In this document: one piece after another, positions 7,513 to 16,863 of the stretch
Layout: each line of letters opens with the position of its first letter
How positions within the stretch are numbered: the first letter of the stretch is position 1
Assembly (NCBI GenBank): GCA_018267615.1
Contig: JAFDYD010000018.1
Location: forward strand, 62,001-126,000
Length of the DNA stretch: 64,000 nucleotides
Direction of reading: 5' to 3'
Origin: Bacteroidota bacterium
Lineage (GTDB): Bacteria; Bacteroidota; Bacteroidia; Chitinophagales; Chitinophagaceae
Notes under the pieces: generated by a model
Databases searched by the model: none
Told to the model about the DNA's origin: nothing
Seen by the model: the letters and a program-made list of their open reading frames with translations, nothing else
Program-made: the position numbers and the translations under genes

Positions 7513-9942
7513 TTATTCCGTTCTCAAACTCTTAACGGGGTTTGCAATGGCCGCTTTTATTGCCTGAAAGCTTATTGTTATCAGCGCAAGCAGCATCGCT
7601 GCAATACCTGCAATAACAAATACTTGCCAACCGATGGAAATGCGATACGCAAAATCATCGAGCCATTGATTCATGAAATACCATGCTACAGGCGTGGCAA
7701 TTATAAATGCAACGAATACCAGCACTAAAAAATCTTTTGAAAGCAATGAAACAATACTGACAACACTTGCGCCCAATACTTTTCTTAGGCCGATTTCTTT
7801 GGTACGGCTTTCAACGGTGAATGTTACCAATCCAAACAAACCCAAACATGCAATCATGATTGCCCATACAGAAGCTGAAGTAAAAATATTTCCATACTGT
7901 CTCTCCGAAGCATATAGCTTATTGAAATTATCATCAATAAAAAAATATTCAAACGGGTTACCCGAAAAATTGGATACATATAATTTTTTCAGTTGGTCGA
8001 TTTTGGCTTCCATATTCTCAGGCGTAAGCCTCAGTGTAAAATAATTACTGTTACTATTTGGATAAAAAATAATCGGGTCAACGGCATGTTGCACTCCCGT
8101 ATGGTTATAATCTTTTACTACACCAATAATTTGCAGCTTTCGTTCATCCCATTGAATAAGCTGGTTCACGGCATCTTCGGCATTTGCAAAGCCAATTTGC
8201 TTAATCGCCGCCTCATTCATCAGTATTTTATTATTATCATTCCATTTCACACGGCATTCCTCTTCTGTAAAATTTCTTCCGGCTGCTAATTGTATTTGGT
8301 AGGTTTTTAAAAAGGCAGCGCCTATTTCGCAGAATGAATAGGCTTTTAGCTCATCACCTTTTTTCGAAAGCACTTGTGTAAAACCACTTGTTATAAAATT
8401 ATAATTGCCGCTTGGTATACTTCCCGATGTACAAAAGTCTTTTATAAAACTTTCAGCAGCCAATTCATTTTTAAAAGCAGCTCTATCAACCTTCAATACA
8501 CTATCCACACCCGCCTGTGGGCCTTTTATTACCAGCAAATGGCTTGGATCTAAACCGAGTTTTTTATGCTGCATAAAATGCAACTGCGAATAGATTATGA
8601 TGGTTACAATGATCAATACGATTGAAATAGCAAACTGCGATACCACTAACGATTTACGCAGTAATATACCTTTTGATGTTTTGCTAATTTTCCCTTTTAA
8701 GGTTGCTATAGGCTTAAAAGCTGATAAAAAAAATGCAGTGTATGCGCCGGAAACAATGGAACCTGCAACCAACAATATTAAACCATAAATCCATATCGCA
8801 GAAGTAGTAATCGTTTCCAGGCTGAGGTTTTTACCAACGAGTTTATTAAACAATGGTTGTAGTAGACTAACCAAAATCATGGCGACAATTAATGCAATGA
8901 TATTGAGTGAAAGTGACTCACTTAAAAATTGAAACACTAAATTCCTTTTATTTGCACCAATTACTTTTCTTACGCCAACCTCATTGGCGCGTTTGAATGA
9001 TGTTGCGGTTGATAAATTAATATAATTAAACCATGCAATTAATAAGATGAGCAATGTGATGCCACTGAGCATATACACATATTTCAGATTGCCGAAAGTT
9101 GGATTTGTGTCGTGCAGCGAACTACCCAAATGCACATCGGCAAAGGGCTGCAGCTTGAAGATTATACCGTCTTTATCTTTTTTTAAAGCAGTACGCATCA
9201 CGGTTAGTTTTTTTTGCAATGCGCTTATATCAACATTTTTATTCAATAAAAAATAAGTGTTGATGTATTGAGAATTAAGATTATCAACCGCAGCCCAATC
9301 ATTGCCATTAAGATTTACAGGATTCTTCAGTGTTTCCAGCGAAAACAACATGTTGTACTGTATGTCAGAATTATCTTTCATATCCGCATACACACCCTCA
9401 ACTGTATAAATGGTTTTGCCAAATTGGTTATTTACAGTCAATGTTTGATTGAGCGGATTGGTTTCGCCAAAATATTTTTTAGCACTCGATTCAGATATAA
9501 AAACAACGTTCGATTTATTTAATGACGAAGCTTCGCCTGTCTTTACCGAAAAACTAAAAAACGAGAAAAAGCTTCCATCGGCATAGCCCGTGTGTATTTC
9601 ACTGAAAGACTCATTTGGCTTATCTTTTTTACTGATAATGGTGGTTCCGGTTTCTTCGTCAAACCTGCAAGCATCCTTTATTTCAGGAAATCGCTGTTTG
9701 AAAATAGTTGCCCAGCCAGGCTCCACTTCAACCCAGGTTTTGCCTGCAGGATCCTGGTTGATGAGGCGATACATCTGTGGAAGATTTGCATGAAATTTAT
9801 TTACGCTCCTTTCAAGACTTATGTATTCCATCAGCAATAAAAAAGCGCAAATGCCCAGTGCAAGCCCTGCAATATTTACAACAGATGAGATTTTATTTCT
9901 TACAATATTTCTCCAAGCAGTTTTAAAATAATTTCTGAACAT
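7513..9942 (-). CDS. MacB/FtsX-like ABC transporter permease
   Basis: An 809-aa permease with the two-repeat Bacteroidota architecture. An N-terminal helix (about 20-40, after MFRNYFKTAWRNIVRNK) is followed by a MacB periplasmic core, then an FtsX block (about 285-440: NYINLSTATSFKRANEVGVR). A second periplasmic domain and a C-terminal FtsX block (about 690-800, with the diagnostic SRTKEIGLRKVLGASV) complete it. It would pair with a separate ATPase, not present here, probably exporting or extracting a lipophilic or peptide substrate. Such genes usually occur in tandem. Upstream there is a sigma-54-like promoter and a copy of this gene's own 3' end (see findings), suggesting a lost paralogue. 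Confidence 0.9.
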   Translation of the reverse strand: MFRNYFKTAWRNIVRNKISSVVNIAGLALGICAFLLLMEYISLERSVNKFHANLPQMYRLINQDPAGKTWVEVEPGWATIFKQRFPEIKDACRFDEETGTTIISKKDKPNESFSEIHTGYADGSFFSFFSFSVKTGEASSLNKSNVVFISESSAKKYFGETNPLNQTLTVNNQFGKTIYTVEGVYADMKDNSDIQYNMLFSLETLKNPVNLNGNDWAAVDNLNSQYINTYFLLNKNVDISALQKKLTVMRTALKKDKDGIIFKLQPFADVHLGSSLHDTNPTFGNLKYVYMLSGITLLILLIAWFNYINLSTATSFKRANEVGVRKVIGANKRNLVFQFLSESLSLNIIALIVAMILVSLLQPLFNKLVGKNLSLETITTSAIWIYGLILLVAGSIVSGAYTAFFLSAFKPIATLKGKISKTSKGILLRKSLVVSQFAISIVLIIVTIIIYSQLHFMQHKKLGLDPSHLLVIKGPQAGVDSVLKVDRAAFKNELAAESFIKDFCTSGSIPSGNYNFITSGFTQVLSKKGDELKAYSFCEIGAAFLKTYQIQLAAGRNFTEEECRVKWNDNNKILMNEAAIKQIGFANAEDAVNQLIQWDERKLQIIGVVKDYNHTGVQHAVDPIIFYPNSNSNYFTLRLTPENMEAKIDQLKKLYVSNFSGNPFEYFFIDDNFNKLYASERQYGNIFTSASVWAIMIACLGLFGLVTFTVESRTKEIGLRKVLGASVVSIVSLLSKDFLVLVFVAFIIATPVAWYFMNQWLDDFAYRISIGWQVFVIAGIAAMLLALITISFQAIKAAIANPVKSLRTE

Positions 9943-10011
9943 TGACCACGATTTATATGGTTAAACTGACTTATCTGATTTTATGATTTGAGATTGACAA
10001 TTACCATTCAC

Positions 10012-10037
10012 TTTCTTTATTCCGTTCTCAAACTCTT
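10012..10037 (-). pseudogene. 26-bp scar identical to the permease 3' end
   Basis: These 26 bases are identical to 7508-7533, which encode the last residues (SLRTE) and stop of the downstream permease plus a few bases beyond. In the scar the same SLRTE-stop reading exists on the minus strand. The sequence on either side does not match the permease. The simplest reading is that another permease gene once ended here and was deleted except for its terminus. Confidence 0.55.
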
Positions 10038-10114
10038 TTTCGAATAGCATCTGGATACAAGCGCCTTCTGTACCTTTATTTAGTCTGAACTTTACCAAAT
10101 GATTTGAGAGCAGG

Positions 10115-10130
10115 TACAAGGTATATGCCA
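10115..10130 (-). promoter_or_regulatory. sigma-54-like -24/-12 promoter for the permease
   Basis: On the minus strand the 16 bases read TGGCATATACCTTGTA, matching the sigma-54 consensus TGGCAYRNNNNTTGCW at every defined position except the C after TTG, which is T. It is 172 bp upstream of the permease start and points towards it. Sigma-54 control of FtsX-like permease operons by NtrC-type response regulators is, to my recollection, common in Bacteroidota. Confidence 0.55.
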
Positions 10131-10180
10131 ATCACAGAAAGCTTTCCTGTAAAGGGTTTCCCGGCAGACGCAATAAAAGG

Positions 10181-10196
10181 TGTTCGGAAACGAACA
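10181..10196. promoter_or_regulatory. palindromic enhancer-like site upstream of the sigma-54-like promoter
   Basis: TGTTCGGAAACGAACA is a 6-bp perfect inverted repeat with a 4-nt spacer. It lies about 50 bp upstream of the -24 element, the distance range at which sigma-54 activators bind. A related half site (TGTACGATTTCG) follows at about 10204. Assignment as an activator site is inference from position and symmetry. Confidence 0.4.
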
Positions 10197-10399
10197 TCCC
10201 GCTGTACGATTTCGTTCTGTATTTTACAGTGTTTTCTGCTACATTCAAAAAGGGTTTTTCTTCAGGAATTGTTCTTGAATAAAGAAATTTCAAGCATTCA
10301 TTTGAAAATTTTCAAGTCCTTTATTATTTCCCATTCATGATTTATTATTTTGATTTTAATAATTCATATGCACTGGTAAAAAGCGAAGTCAAAGAATGC

Positions 10400-10882
10400 T
10401 TAAATCCGGATAAGCTTTTTTTCCCTCAATGTATCCAGTGTTAGCACTTTGCCTTCATTTAAATTTTTATACGACACCACATCGCATAGAAATATTTCAT
10501 GGTCACCTCCTTCGAAATGACGGATTACCTTCAGGTGCATAGCTGCGAGACAGCCTTTCAAAATTGTGAACCCATCCCATATGGCAAGTTCATTTCTTTT
10601 TTTCAAACGATCGATTTTATTAACCTCTTTACCGGATTTTTTACCAAGCAATTCCACCAACCGGTACTGGGAGGCAGCAAGCAATTGAAGCACAAATTCA
10701 TCGGATGCCTGTACATTTATCAATGTTTGAGTTCCCTGGTAAATGCCACACACAAACCGTTTTGGATGCATATTTATTTGCGATACATACGTGATGATGT
10801 TCATATTGCAATTATCCGGCGTCGTGCTACTGATGCTATACACCGGCAAGTTAATCCGGTTCCATGGTTTCTTGCGTATCAT
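10400..10882 (-). CDS. flavin reductase-like domain protein
   Basis: A 160-aa single-domain protein of the FMN-binding split-barrel (flavin reductase-like/DIM6-NTAB) type. The N-terminal part (YSISSTTPDNCNMNIITYVS) corresponds to the region that binds the FMN phosphate. It is followed by the PKRFVCGIYQGTQTLINV strand and the FVLQLLAASQ helix, and the C-terminal GGDHEIFLCDVV strand matches the family. It is expected to bind FMN or reduce free flavin with NAD(P)H in the cytosol. It stands alone with about 850 bp of non-coding sequence upstream. The electron partner is unknown. Confidence 0.78.
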   Translation of the reverse strand: MIRKKPWNRINLPVYSISSTTPDNCNMNIITYVSQINMHPKRFVCGIYQGTQTLINVQASDEFVLQLLAASQYRLVELLGKKSGKEVNKIDRLKKRNELAIWDGFTILKGCLAAMHLKVIRHFEGGDHEIFLCDVVSYKNLNEGKVLTLDTLREKKLIRI

Positions 10883-11738
10883 AAAATATGAAAAATATTT
10901 TTTGCATTTATATTCATGGAACGGATATATGGTGTCGCGATAGTGACCCTATAAAAAGATTTTCCCAAATAATATAATTGCAAAATATTTTATGAAAAAT
11001 CGATCCGTGAAATCTTGGTTACTTGTTCGCAATTCGTTTCAAAATAAAAACCCTATCTCGCTTGCCATTCAGATAAATTGTAAAATAGATTGAAAAAATC
11101 AAAAAATATAAATTGAATGGGAAAACTTATCACACGATGAGCTGCTAGATTCACTATACAGTTTATTGTAATAATTGTTGCCGGTTTAGATAACGGTTGA
11201 TGCTGTTTATAGAGCGTCGATTGTCCTCAATCTTTAAGCTCGAAATGACAAGGTTAATGGATAAACAACGAAGTGTGTACAAGTCAACGAGGATAACCAG
11301 TGACACTTGGAAGTCCAAAAATAAATATGGATCTCAATCTCTACATTGCCATGGTCGGGCGCTGGCGATTTTTCTAAGGCAATGATTTTTAAATTATATA
11401 TCAGACGGAAAATAGCGCTTAGGCAAATCCGTTAGGTTAATATTTTTTATGTATTGTTTTTAATTCCTTCAAATTCCTGAAGTCAAATTATTCTTTACGA
11501 CAGTATGAATAATTTTAAAGACAAATAAGATGGTCTTATTTTTCACACGAGGATTCGAATCTGCGTTTGCCTCAAATTGTGCTAATGACGAATGATCCCG
11601 CAACCAGTGACTACAATGATTGGTCCATTCTTCTTCACTAAAGCTGTTTGTCTATTATTTCCGTTGATTGTCTATTATACTTGGAACTTTTTTGACCAGG
11701 TACTAGTTTGCGACTATTGTTAATCATAAATCTTGGCT
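10883..11738. other. intergenic region, mostly featureless, with a diverged att-like repeat
   Basis: About 850 bp with no convincing gene on either strand. The one recognisable item is the tRNA-like core at 11546-11567. Its left flank (about 11460-11500, including AGTCAAATTATTCT) also matches the flank of the 55.6-kb repeat copy. The rest is AT-rich without long inverted repeats that I could see. Confidence 0.5.
11546..11567 (-). repeat. diverged tRNA 3'-end-like repeat core (copy D)
   Basis: CACGAGGATTCGAATCTGCG, continuing TT, is nearly identical to the core of the repeats at 35.3, 46.3 and 55.6 kb. It corresponds on the minus strand to a tRNA T-loop (GATTCGAAT) and the start of the acceptor 3' strand. 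The outer acceptor bases (TGTC) are lost and no 12-bp arm repeats are visible, so this is a decayed copy. Confidence 0.55.
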
Positions 11739-12602
11739 ATGAAAAAAATAATATATCCTTTAATTTCAATATTATTTTTCGCCGCTTGCAAAAAAGACAA
11801 TGGTAAACCAGTAAACCCCGGTCAGCCAAATCCACCGGGGGGAAACGCTGCATATTTTTTTGCCAACACGCAATGGGTCGGCACTACGACAATGCAGGGA
11901 CAAACCTACCCACAGCCACTTTGTATCCGATTCGATAACGATACCGGGGTAACGCTCTATGCGCTATATTCACTGCTCATGGAATCTGGTTTTGCCACAA
12001 CTGATAGCTTGCATGGAAAAATAACAAGCATAGAAAATGCCTCATCATCAGGCGCAACTATAAATGTCAGTTTTGAATTTAATAATGATCAGCAAACCTA
12101 TAAGATTACAAATGCAAACGACTTAACGGGTGGCTCTACGGCCACTTCAATGGCGCATGCCGGAGCAACATTTAACGTTCATGCCGAAATTTGTCCCACA
12201 ACTATTCCAACGGTGACCGGAACTTCCTGGCAAACCGGTTTGATTGCAAACGGTCCGTCGGCCGGAAGAATTCAATTTCCTGATCTCAATGCGCTGAATT
12301 TTGACCCTGATGGCAGGACATCATATTTGCGAAATAATTTACCGGTAACATACACATCGCCGGATCAGGATGAACCGCTTTTATTCGGTTACCAGCAGAT
12401 CGGGCCAAGAATATATTTCGCGGGATATAATGAAGATATCAGCAAACTCGTGTTGTACTTTGGAGTTTTGTCGGCCGATGGAAGTAAAATTCTTGCGGAT
12501 ACCCGAAACAGAATTGAAGGCCGAGTCCCGAGTTACATCGAATCATATCATGTTTATGGTGATCCTGGCGTTACGCCAACAACTCATAAAGTGACGAAAT
12601 AG
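11739..12602 (+). CDS. hypothetical lipoprotein
   Basis: A 287-aa exported protein. The N-terminus is a lipoprotein signal (MKKIIYPLISILFFAACKKD; lipobox FAAC, Cys about 17), so it should be anchored in the outer membrane or periplasm. A Pro/Gly/Asn linker follows (PVNPGQPNPPGGN), then a beta-rich region of about 240 residues that seems to contain two similar halves, each with a TxWxTG or TQWVGT strand. I use the ATG at 11739, since an upstream TTG has no support. No family was recognised. It is monocistronic and lies just right of the decayed att-like repeat. Confidence 0.7.
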   Translation: MKKIIYPLISILFFAACKKDNGKPVNPGQPNPPGGNAAYFFANTQWVGTTTMQGQTYPQPLCIRFDNDTGVTLYALYSLLMESGFATTDSLHGKITSIENASSSGATINVSFEFNNDQQTYKITNANDLTGGSTATSMAHAGATFNVHAEICPTTIPTVTGTSWQTGLIANGPSAGRIQFPDLNALNFDPDGRTSYLRNNLPVTYTSPDQDEPLLFGYQQIGPRIYFAGYNEDISKLVLYFGVLSADGSKILADTRNRIEGRVPSYIESYHVYGDPGVTPTTHKVTK

Positions 12603-12982
12603 TCAAAATGAAAGTTGTCCATTTCCCGGCCAAAGATTCGACAGAAATATTATGCTCTTATCCTGAACTGATAAGAAAGCAACAAACAAAGGAGCGGTGA
12701 TGCTAAGAACCAGTTTTTCACCTGGTAAAACTTTGATCTGCAAGTTTCCAATTGATTTTTCATATGATATTCTATCTGGGAAATCATTTGTTATTTAAGA
12801 AAATATTCATTTCAAAGCGGTCCGAAAATCAGGGGAGCTTACATATATTAGACGATATCAAAAGTGCGCATGGGTATTACTGTTAGTGCAACTTTTTTCG
12901 TCGTGACGATATTCGATGCAATAAAACACTTGCCGGCTTTTTTTGACGGATCGATAAAAAGCAAGCGCATATCACCGAAATA
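12603..12982. other. intergenic region between convergent genes
   Basis: 380 bp between the convergent lipoprotein and PepSY genes. No clear hairpin terminator or conserved gene was seen. A 40-codon open frame on the minus strand (12858-12980) has no start context or recognisable product, so I treat it as chance. Confidence 0.4.
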
Positions 12983-14122
12983 CTATCTCAATTTTTTTTT
13001 TCGCCTGATCCATAAACCGAAGCCGCTTAATGAAAGAAATGCGGGAGCTAGTCCCACCAATACATACAAAATCCTTGAAAAGCCGCCGAGAAAAGTTCCT
13101 GCGTGAAAACTATACGCGATGTAGTTGAATTTTTGCCAGATATTTTTTTTGCGCAATTCCTTATTCGCATCTTCTACATTCATCAACGCACCTGTGTTGA
13201 TATCAAAATCAACATGACTGGAACTCAGCGGCACAATGGATGGCGTGCCCGGAATCCGGCCCATTTCACTGGCATATCCCAAGTTGCTTCCACGGATAAT
13301 TATTTTGCTGAATGGAATGTAGAAATATTGCGGTTCGAAGCCGGGATATATCTTTTGAACATCAGCCATCATCTTATCGATGCTTGCGTATTGAGTGGTA
13401 TTGTAGTCGAGTGGTTCAGGTTTTTTGTACGACTCCGCGTCGAAAGCATTCCATGTCATTTGAAGTCCGCTGTAAAAAATCAGGATATTGAAGAGCATTG
13501 ACCAAACACCGATGTACCGGTGCAAACCCGATGTGCCCGTTCGCCAGTTTCTCCATTTCATAGGTGCACGGAATATGAGGGCCTTTAAAAAATATTTCCT
13601 GTAAATAATGATCCCTGTAATAATATTGATGAATAGGAGAATTCCTGCAATAGTTATAATCAGCATACCGACAGAACTCAATTGCAGGTTCCAGTGTAAA
13701 CTGGAGGACCAGAAAAGAAATGAATCGCCGATTCGAGAATAATCACATTCACGCAAAACACTTCCAGTGTAAGGATTAAGATCGACATGGTACGTATCGT
13801 ACCAGTGAAGCATAGACCTGCTTCCATCGCTCATGTAAATTTTAAAACTGATGCAATCTGTTTTTTCCACCGGGAAGCGAACGATATTTGTTCCCATCGC
13901 TGTAGGATATTTTGCGCGTACAATTTTATACAAGGAATCAACCGGCAACCTTCTTTCCCCCGCTTTCACATTGAGTATATCTTTATTGATCCATTGATCC
14001 AGTTCTTTCGTGAACACGAACAATGAACCCGTAATGCCGAGTATCAACAGCCAAACGCCGTTGAAAAGTCCCAGCCAGCTATGGATCGCAAATAATTTTC
14101 TGTTCAAACGTATTTTTTTCAT
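12983..14122 (-). CDS. PepSY-associated TM helix protein (iron-regulated membrane protein)
   Basis: A 379-aa inner-membrane protein of the PepSY_TM/PiuB family. The N-terminal RKLFAIHSWLGLFNGVWLLI helix with its His is diagnostic. Further membrane segments lie at about 140-175, 205-225 and 345-370, with two periplasmic PepSY-like segments between. Members sit beside TonB-dependent siderophore receptors and are thought to help reduce or release iron from siderophores in the periplasm. Here the gene is 58 bp downstream of such a receptor on the same strand, so co-transcription and a shared role in iron uptake are likely. The C-terminus ends in a basic tail (RRKKKLR). Confidence 0.88.
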   Translation of the reverse strand: MKKIRLNRKLFAIHSWLGLFNGVWLLILGITGSLFVFTKELDQWINKDILNVKAGERRLPVDSLYKIVRAKYPTAMGTNIVRFPVEKTDCISFKIYMSDGSRSMLHWYDTYHVDLNPYTGSVLRECDYSRIGDSFLFWSSSLHWNLQLSSVGMLIITIAGILLFINIITGIIIYRKYFLKALIFRAPMKWRNWRTGTSGLHRYIGVWSMLFNILIFYSGLQMTWNAFDAESYKKPEPLDYNTTQYASIDKMMADVQKIYPGFEPQYFYIPFSKIIIRGSNLGYASEMGRIPGTPSIVPLSSSHVDFDINTGALMNVEDANKELRKKNIWQKFNYIAYSFHAGTFLGGFSRILYVLVGLAPAFLSLSGFGLWIRRKKKLR

Positions 14123-14180
14123 TCACCAAATGTTTGAGTCAATTCCCGGGCACGAATAACTATACCCGGGAGCGACGGTT

Positions 14181-16574
14181 TTATTTTATTGAATACCTCA
14201 CACTCAATTTCCAATTGAATGGAGCGCCCACTTGCACCATCAAGTCTGAAGAGTAGTAGCCCACTGCGTAATGCTTATCAAATAAATTGTAAGCATTCAG
14301 GCCGATGTTGAAGCGGTTGAAGTTGTAGTTGACGGCGGCATCAGCTACAAAATATGCGGGCATTGTAAAATGCTGGTTATACGAACTGCCAACGCGGTCG
14401 CCAACATATTTTCCTCCCGCCGCAATACTCAGCCCCTTTAACAGTGTCGTTTCAGGTAAAGAATATTTCACCCAAAAATTTGCAACATGGCTTGGTGCGT
14501 TGTCGTAGCGGCCGCCTTTCGGTCCGAGCGGACTGTTATCTGCAAATACTACATGGTTGTATGCATAACCTGCGATGATGTTCCATTGCGTGTTGATATT
14601 TCCCTGCAGCGTCAACTCAATGCCATCGCTCGTTAACCCGGGAATTACAATTTGTCTGATGCCTGAAGGATCCGAAGGATCTGTTTGCAGGATGTTTACA
14701 AATTTTATAGAATACAGCGCGAGCGCGGAAAGTAATTTTCCGTCAAAGAACAATCCTTTGTAACCGATTTCATATTGTTTCCCTTTCTGAGGAGGGAACG
14801 GTCCGCCCGAAGGCCGCAGGTTGCTGTATTGAGGTTGAAAAGATTGGCAATAGCTTGCATACACGGAATTTCTTTTGTCGAAACTATACACTACGCCAAA
14901 TCTTGGGAGGAACACATTTGCGACGGATGTGTCATTGGTAATATAGGATGAGGCATCAGGAGAATGAGGACGTATTTTATAATTATAATTATCAAACCGC
15001 CCTGACAGCAAAATCTTGAGTTTTTCATTCACGTTAATCAAGTCCTGGATATAAGCACCAAATTGCCGTGTCGATGAAATGACATCCCACACATTCGTAT
15101 TGGAATTGATCGTAAAATCAAATTTATCATGACTGTAATCGGGATTCATGAATGAAATGGAGGGCGCTGCATCGCTTATATAACGGTTATGTATATCCCC
15201 ATATCGCTGGTAGTCGGCCCCTATTACAAGAGTTTGCCTCAATGCTTTTTTCCCGATGCTGATCGTAGAAAAAATGCTGTTCTGAAAATTGAAATCTTTG
15301 TAATCCCAGGTGTTGTAGCCTCTCGTCATTGAATCGGGCAAAGCAGTAAAATAATTGTCGCCCCAATAATAACCGTAGATCTCTCCCGAGCTTAAATGCT
15401 GGTAAATAAATCGCGACATGTACGTAAGCTGCACGTTATCGGAAAATTTATGACTGAACTTCAATGTAATTGCATTGTTGTTGATCCGGCTATAATCGGC
15501 CGGACTTCCGAAATTGAATTTGATATTTATATTTTTCCAGTCGTAGGTACTGTCAGGTTTCATCAGCACATAACCGCCATGATCTTCACCATCCTTCTGT
15601 TGTGTACACGTGAAAACGAAATCTGCGCTCAATGATGTTTTGTCTGAAATTTTATAAAGAAAGGAAGGAGCCGCAACGTAGTTGGTATTAAATATCCGGT
15701 CGCGAAAACTATTCTGATTATTGAAACCGATATTCAACCGATACAACAGCTTCCTGTTTTTTGAAACTGGTCCGCCGAAATCCGCCGACGCATCGATCAA
15801 ACCCCATGACCCGGCTACAAGATTGAACGAGGATGCACTGTTTTCTAGTGGCTTTTTTGTAACCATATTGATCACGCCGCCAGGACTTCCTGTGCTGTAC
15901 AATGCAGATGCGGGCCCGGCAATTTCTTCAACGCGATCAATATTGTACAACTGCACCATTTGATTCCACCAATACATATTGCCGATATAACCATCGAATG
16001 TGATGAACTGATTGTAATAACTGTTAAGAAAACCACGCATCGTATAAGAAGTGTACATATTGTTTGATATGACGCCGGTCATATTTTTCACCACGTCATT
16101 CAGGTTTTGCGCCTGCTGATCGTGGATGATTTGTTGCGGGATGACCTGTATACTCTGCGGCGTTTCAAGTAATGGCAAAGACAACCGTGTTCCCGAATTC
16201 GCAATGCTGTTCAAATATTTTTTTCCTGGAGTTGCTTTAATGGTAACCTCCTCAAGTTCTTTTGTTGATTCGTTCAGTTGCAGGTACAAAGCAGTAATGG
16301 CATCAAGTTTTATGACAACATTCTCTTTCGAAATTTTATAACCTATGCCGGAAACAATGATCTTATAATTTCCCGGCGCTATATTTCTGATCTCATAAAA
16401 TCCGTCTTCATTGGTAACCGATCCCTGGCTTGTTCCTTCGAGTTGAATAGAAATACCAGGCAGCATTTCCTGACGTGCATTCTGAATGCTGCCTCTCAAA
16501 ATCCCTTTATTACTTTGCGCGTTGATATGAGCGATGCTAGCAATCATGATCATAAATAGAATAAACAGTTTCAT
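14181..16574 (-). CDS. TonB-dependent siderophore receptor
   Basis: A 797-aa outer-membrane receptor. It has a signal peptide (MKLFILFMIMIASIAHINA), a carboxypeptidase-regulatory-like domain (about 24-100) typical of Bacteroidota receptors, a plug domain (about 125-235: LPLLETPQSIQVIPQQIIHD, then RVEEIAGPASALYSTGSPGG) and a 22-strand barrel ending in WKLSVRYSIK. The plug's TPQSI-V-P motif marks the FhuA/FpvA siderophore subfamily rather than SusC. Transport needs TonB-ExbBD, encoded elsewhere. The neighbours are a 44-aa membrane protein upstream and a PepSY protein downstream, as in other iron-uptake loci. The specific siderophore cannot be told. Confidence 0.92.
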   Translation of the reverse strand: MKLFILFMIMIASIAHINAQSNKGILRGSIQNARQEMLPGISIQLEGTSQGSVTNEDGFYEIRNIAPGNYKIIVSGIGYKISKENVVIKLDAITALYLQLNESTKELEEVTIKATPGKKYLNSIANSGTRLSLPLLETPQSIQVIPQQIIHDQQAQNLNDVVKNMTGVISNNMYTSYTMRGFLNSYYNQFITFDGYIGNMYWWNQMVQLYNIDRVEEIAGPASALYSTGSPGGVINMVTKKPLENSASSFNLVAGSWGLIDASADFGGPVSKNRKLLYRLNIGFNNQNSFRDRIFNTNYVAAPSFLYKISDKTSLSADFVFTCTQQKDGEDHGGYVLMKPDSTYDWKNINIKFNFGSPADYSRINNNAITLKFSHKFSDNVQLTYMSRFIYQHLSSGEIYGYYWGDNYFTALPDSMTRGYNTWDYKDFNFQNSIFSTISIGKKALRQTLVIGADYQRYGDIHNRYISDAAPSISFMNPDYSHDKFDFTINSNTNVWDVISSTRQFGAYIQDLINVNEKLKILLSGRFDNYNYKIRPHSPDASSYITNDTSVANVFLPRFGVVYSFDKRNSVYASYCQSFQPQYSNLRPSGGPFPPQKGKQYEIGYKGLFFDGKLLSALALYSIKFVNILQTDPSDPSGIRQIVIPGLTSDGIELTLQGNINTQWNIIAGYAYNHVVFADNSPLGPKGGRYDNAPSHVANFWVKYSLPETTLLKGLSIAAGGKYVGDRVGSSYNQHFTMPAYFVADAAVNYNFNRFNIGLNAYNLFDKHYAVGYYSSDLMVQVGAPFNWKLSVRYSIK

Positions 16575-16582
16575 GGTAAATA

Positions 16583-16717
16583 TTATTTAACGAATGTTTT
16601 GTAAATCATAAACAACAGTGCGATCATTGTTAATACGAGTATAACGTATACGCGTGTTCGCACTTTTCGGAATACTATATTTCTTTCCGCTTCATCTTTG
16701 AATCGTTGCGTGTTCAT
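16583..16717 (-). CDS. 44-aa single-helix membrane protein
   Basis: A short open frame starting at the ATG at 16717 (MNTQRFKDEAERNIVFRKVR) with one strong membrane helix (about 22-39, YVILVLTMIALLFMIY) and a charged N-terminal half. It ends 8 bp before the receptor start on the same strand, too close for an independent promoter, which supports it as a real leader gene of the receptor operon. A role in receptor assembly or regulation is possible; no family was recognised. Confidence 0.6.
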   Translation of the reverse strand: MNTQRFKDEAERNIVFRKVRTRVYVILVLTMIALLFMIYKTFVK

Positions 16718-16863
16718 GTCTTTTTAGATTTAAAAATTGAATTAAGGAGGAATCGCAGCCGGTCATGCCGCATACAAGCATGCGCTTAAATGCAGTTCTT
16801 TGTGAAAAGCAGCGATAAAAGAAGCTGCACAGATTCTACAGCAGCCATAAATCACGTAAAATC

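Noticed and set aside
10499..10891. Plus-strand 130-codon frame
   Set aside because: Lies antisense to the flavin reductase-like gene, which has clear family motifs.
12858..12980. Minus-strand 40-codon frame between convergent genes
   Set aside because: No ribosome-binding context, no conserved motif, and it sits in the tail region of the PepSY gene. Treated as chance.
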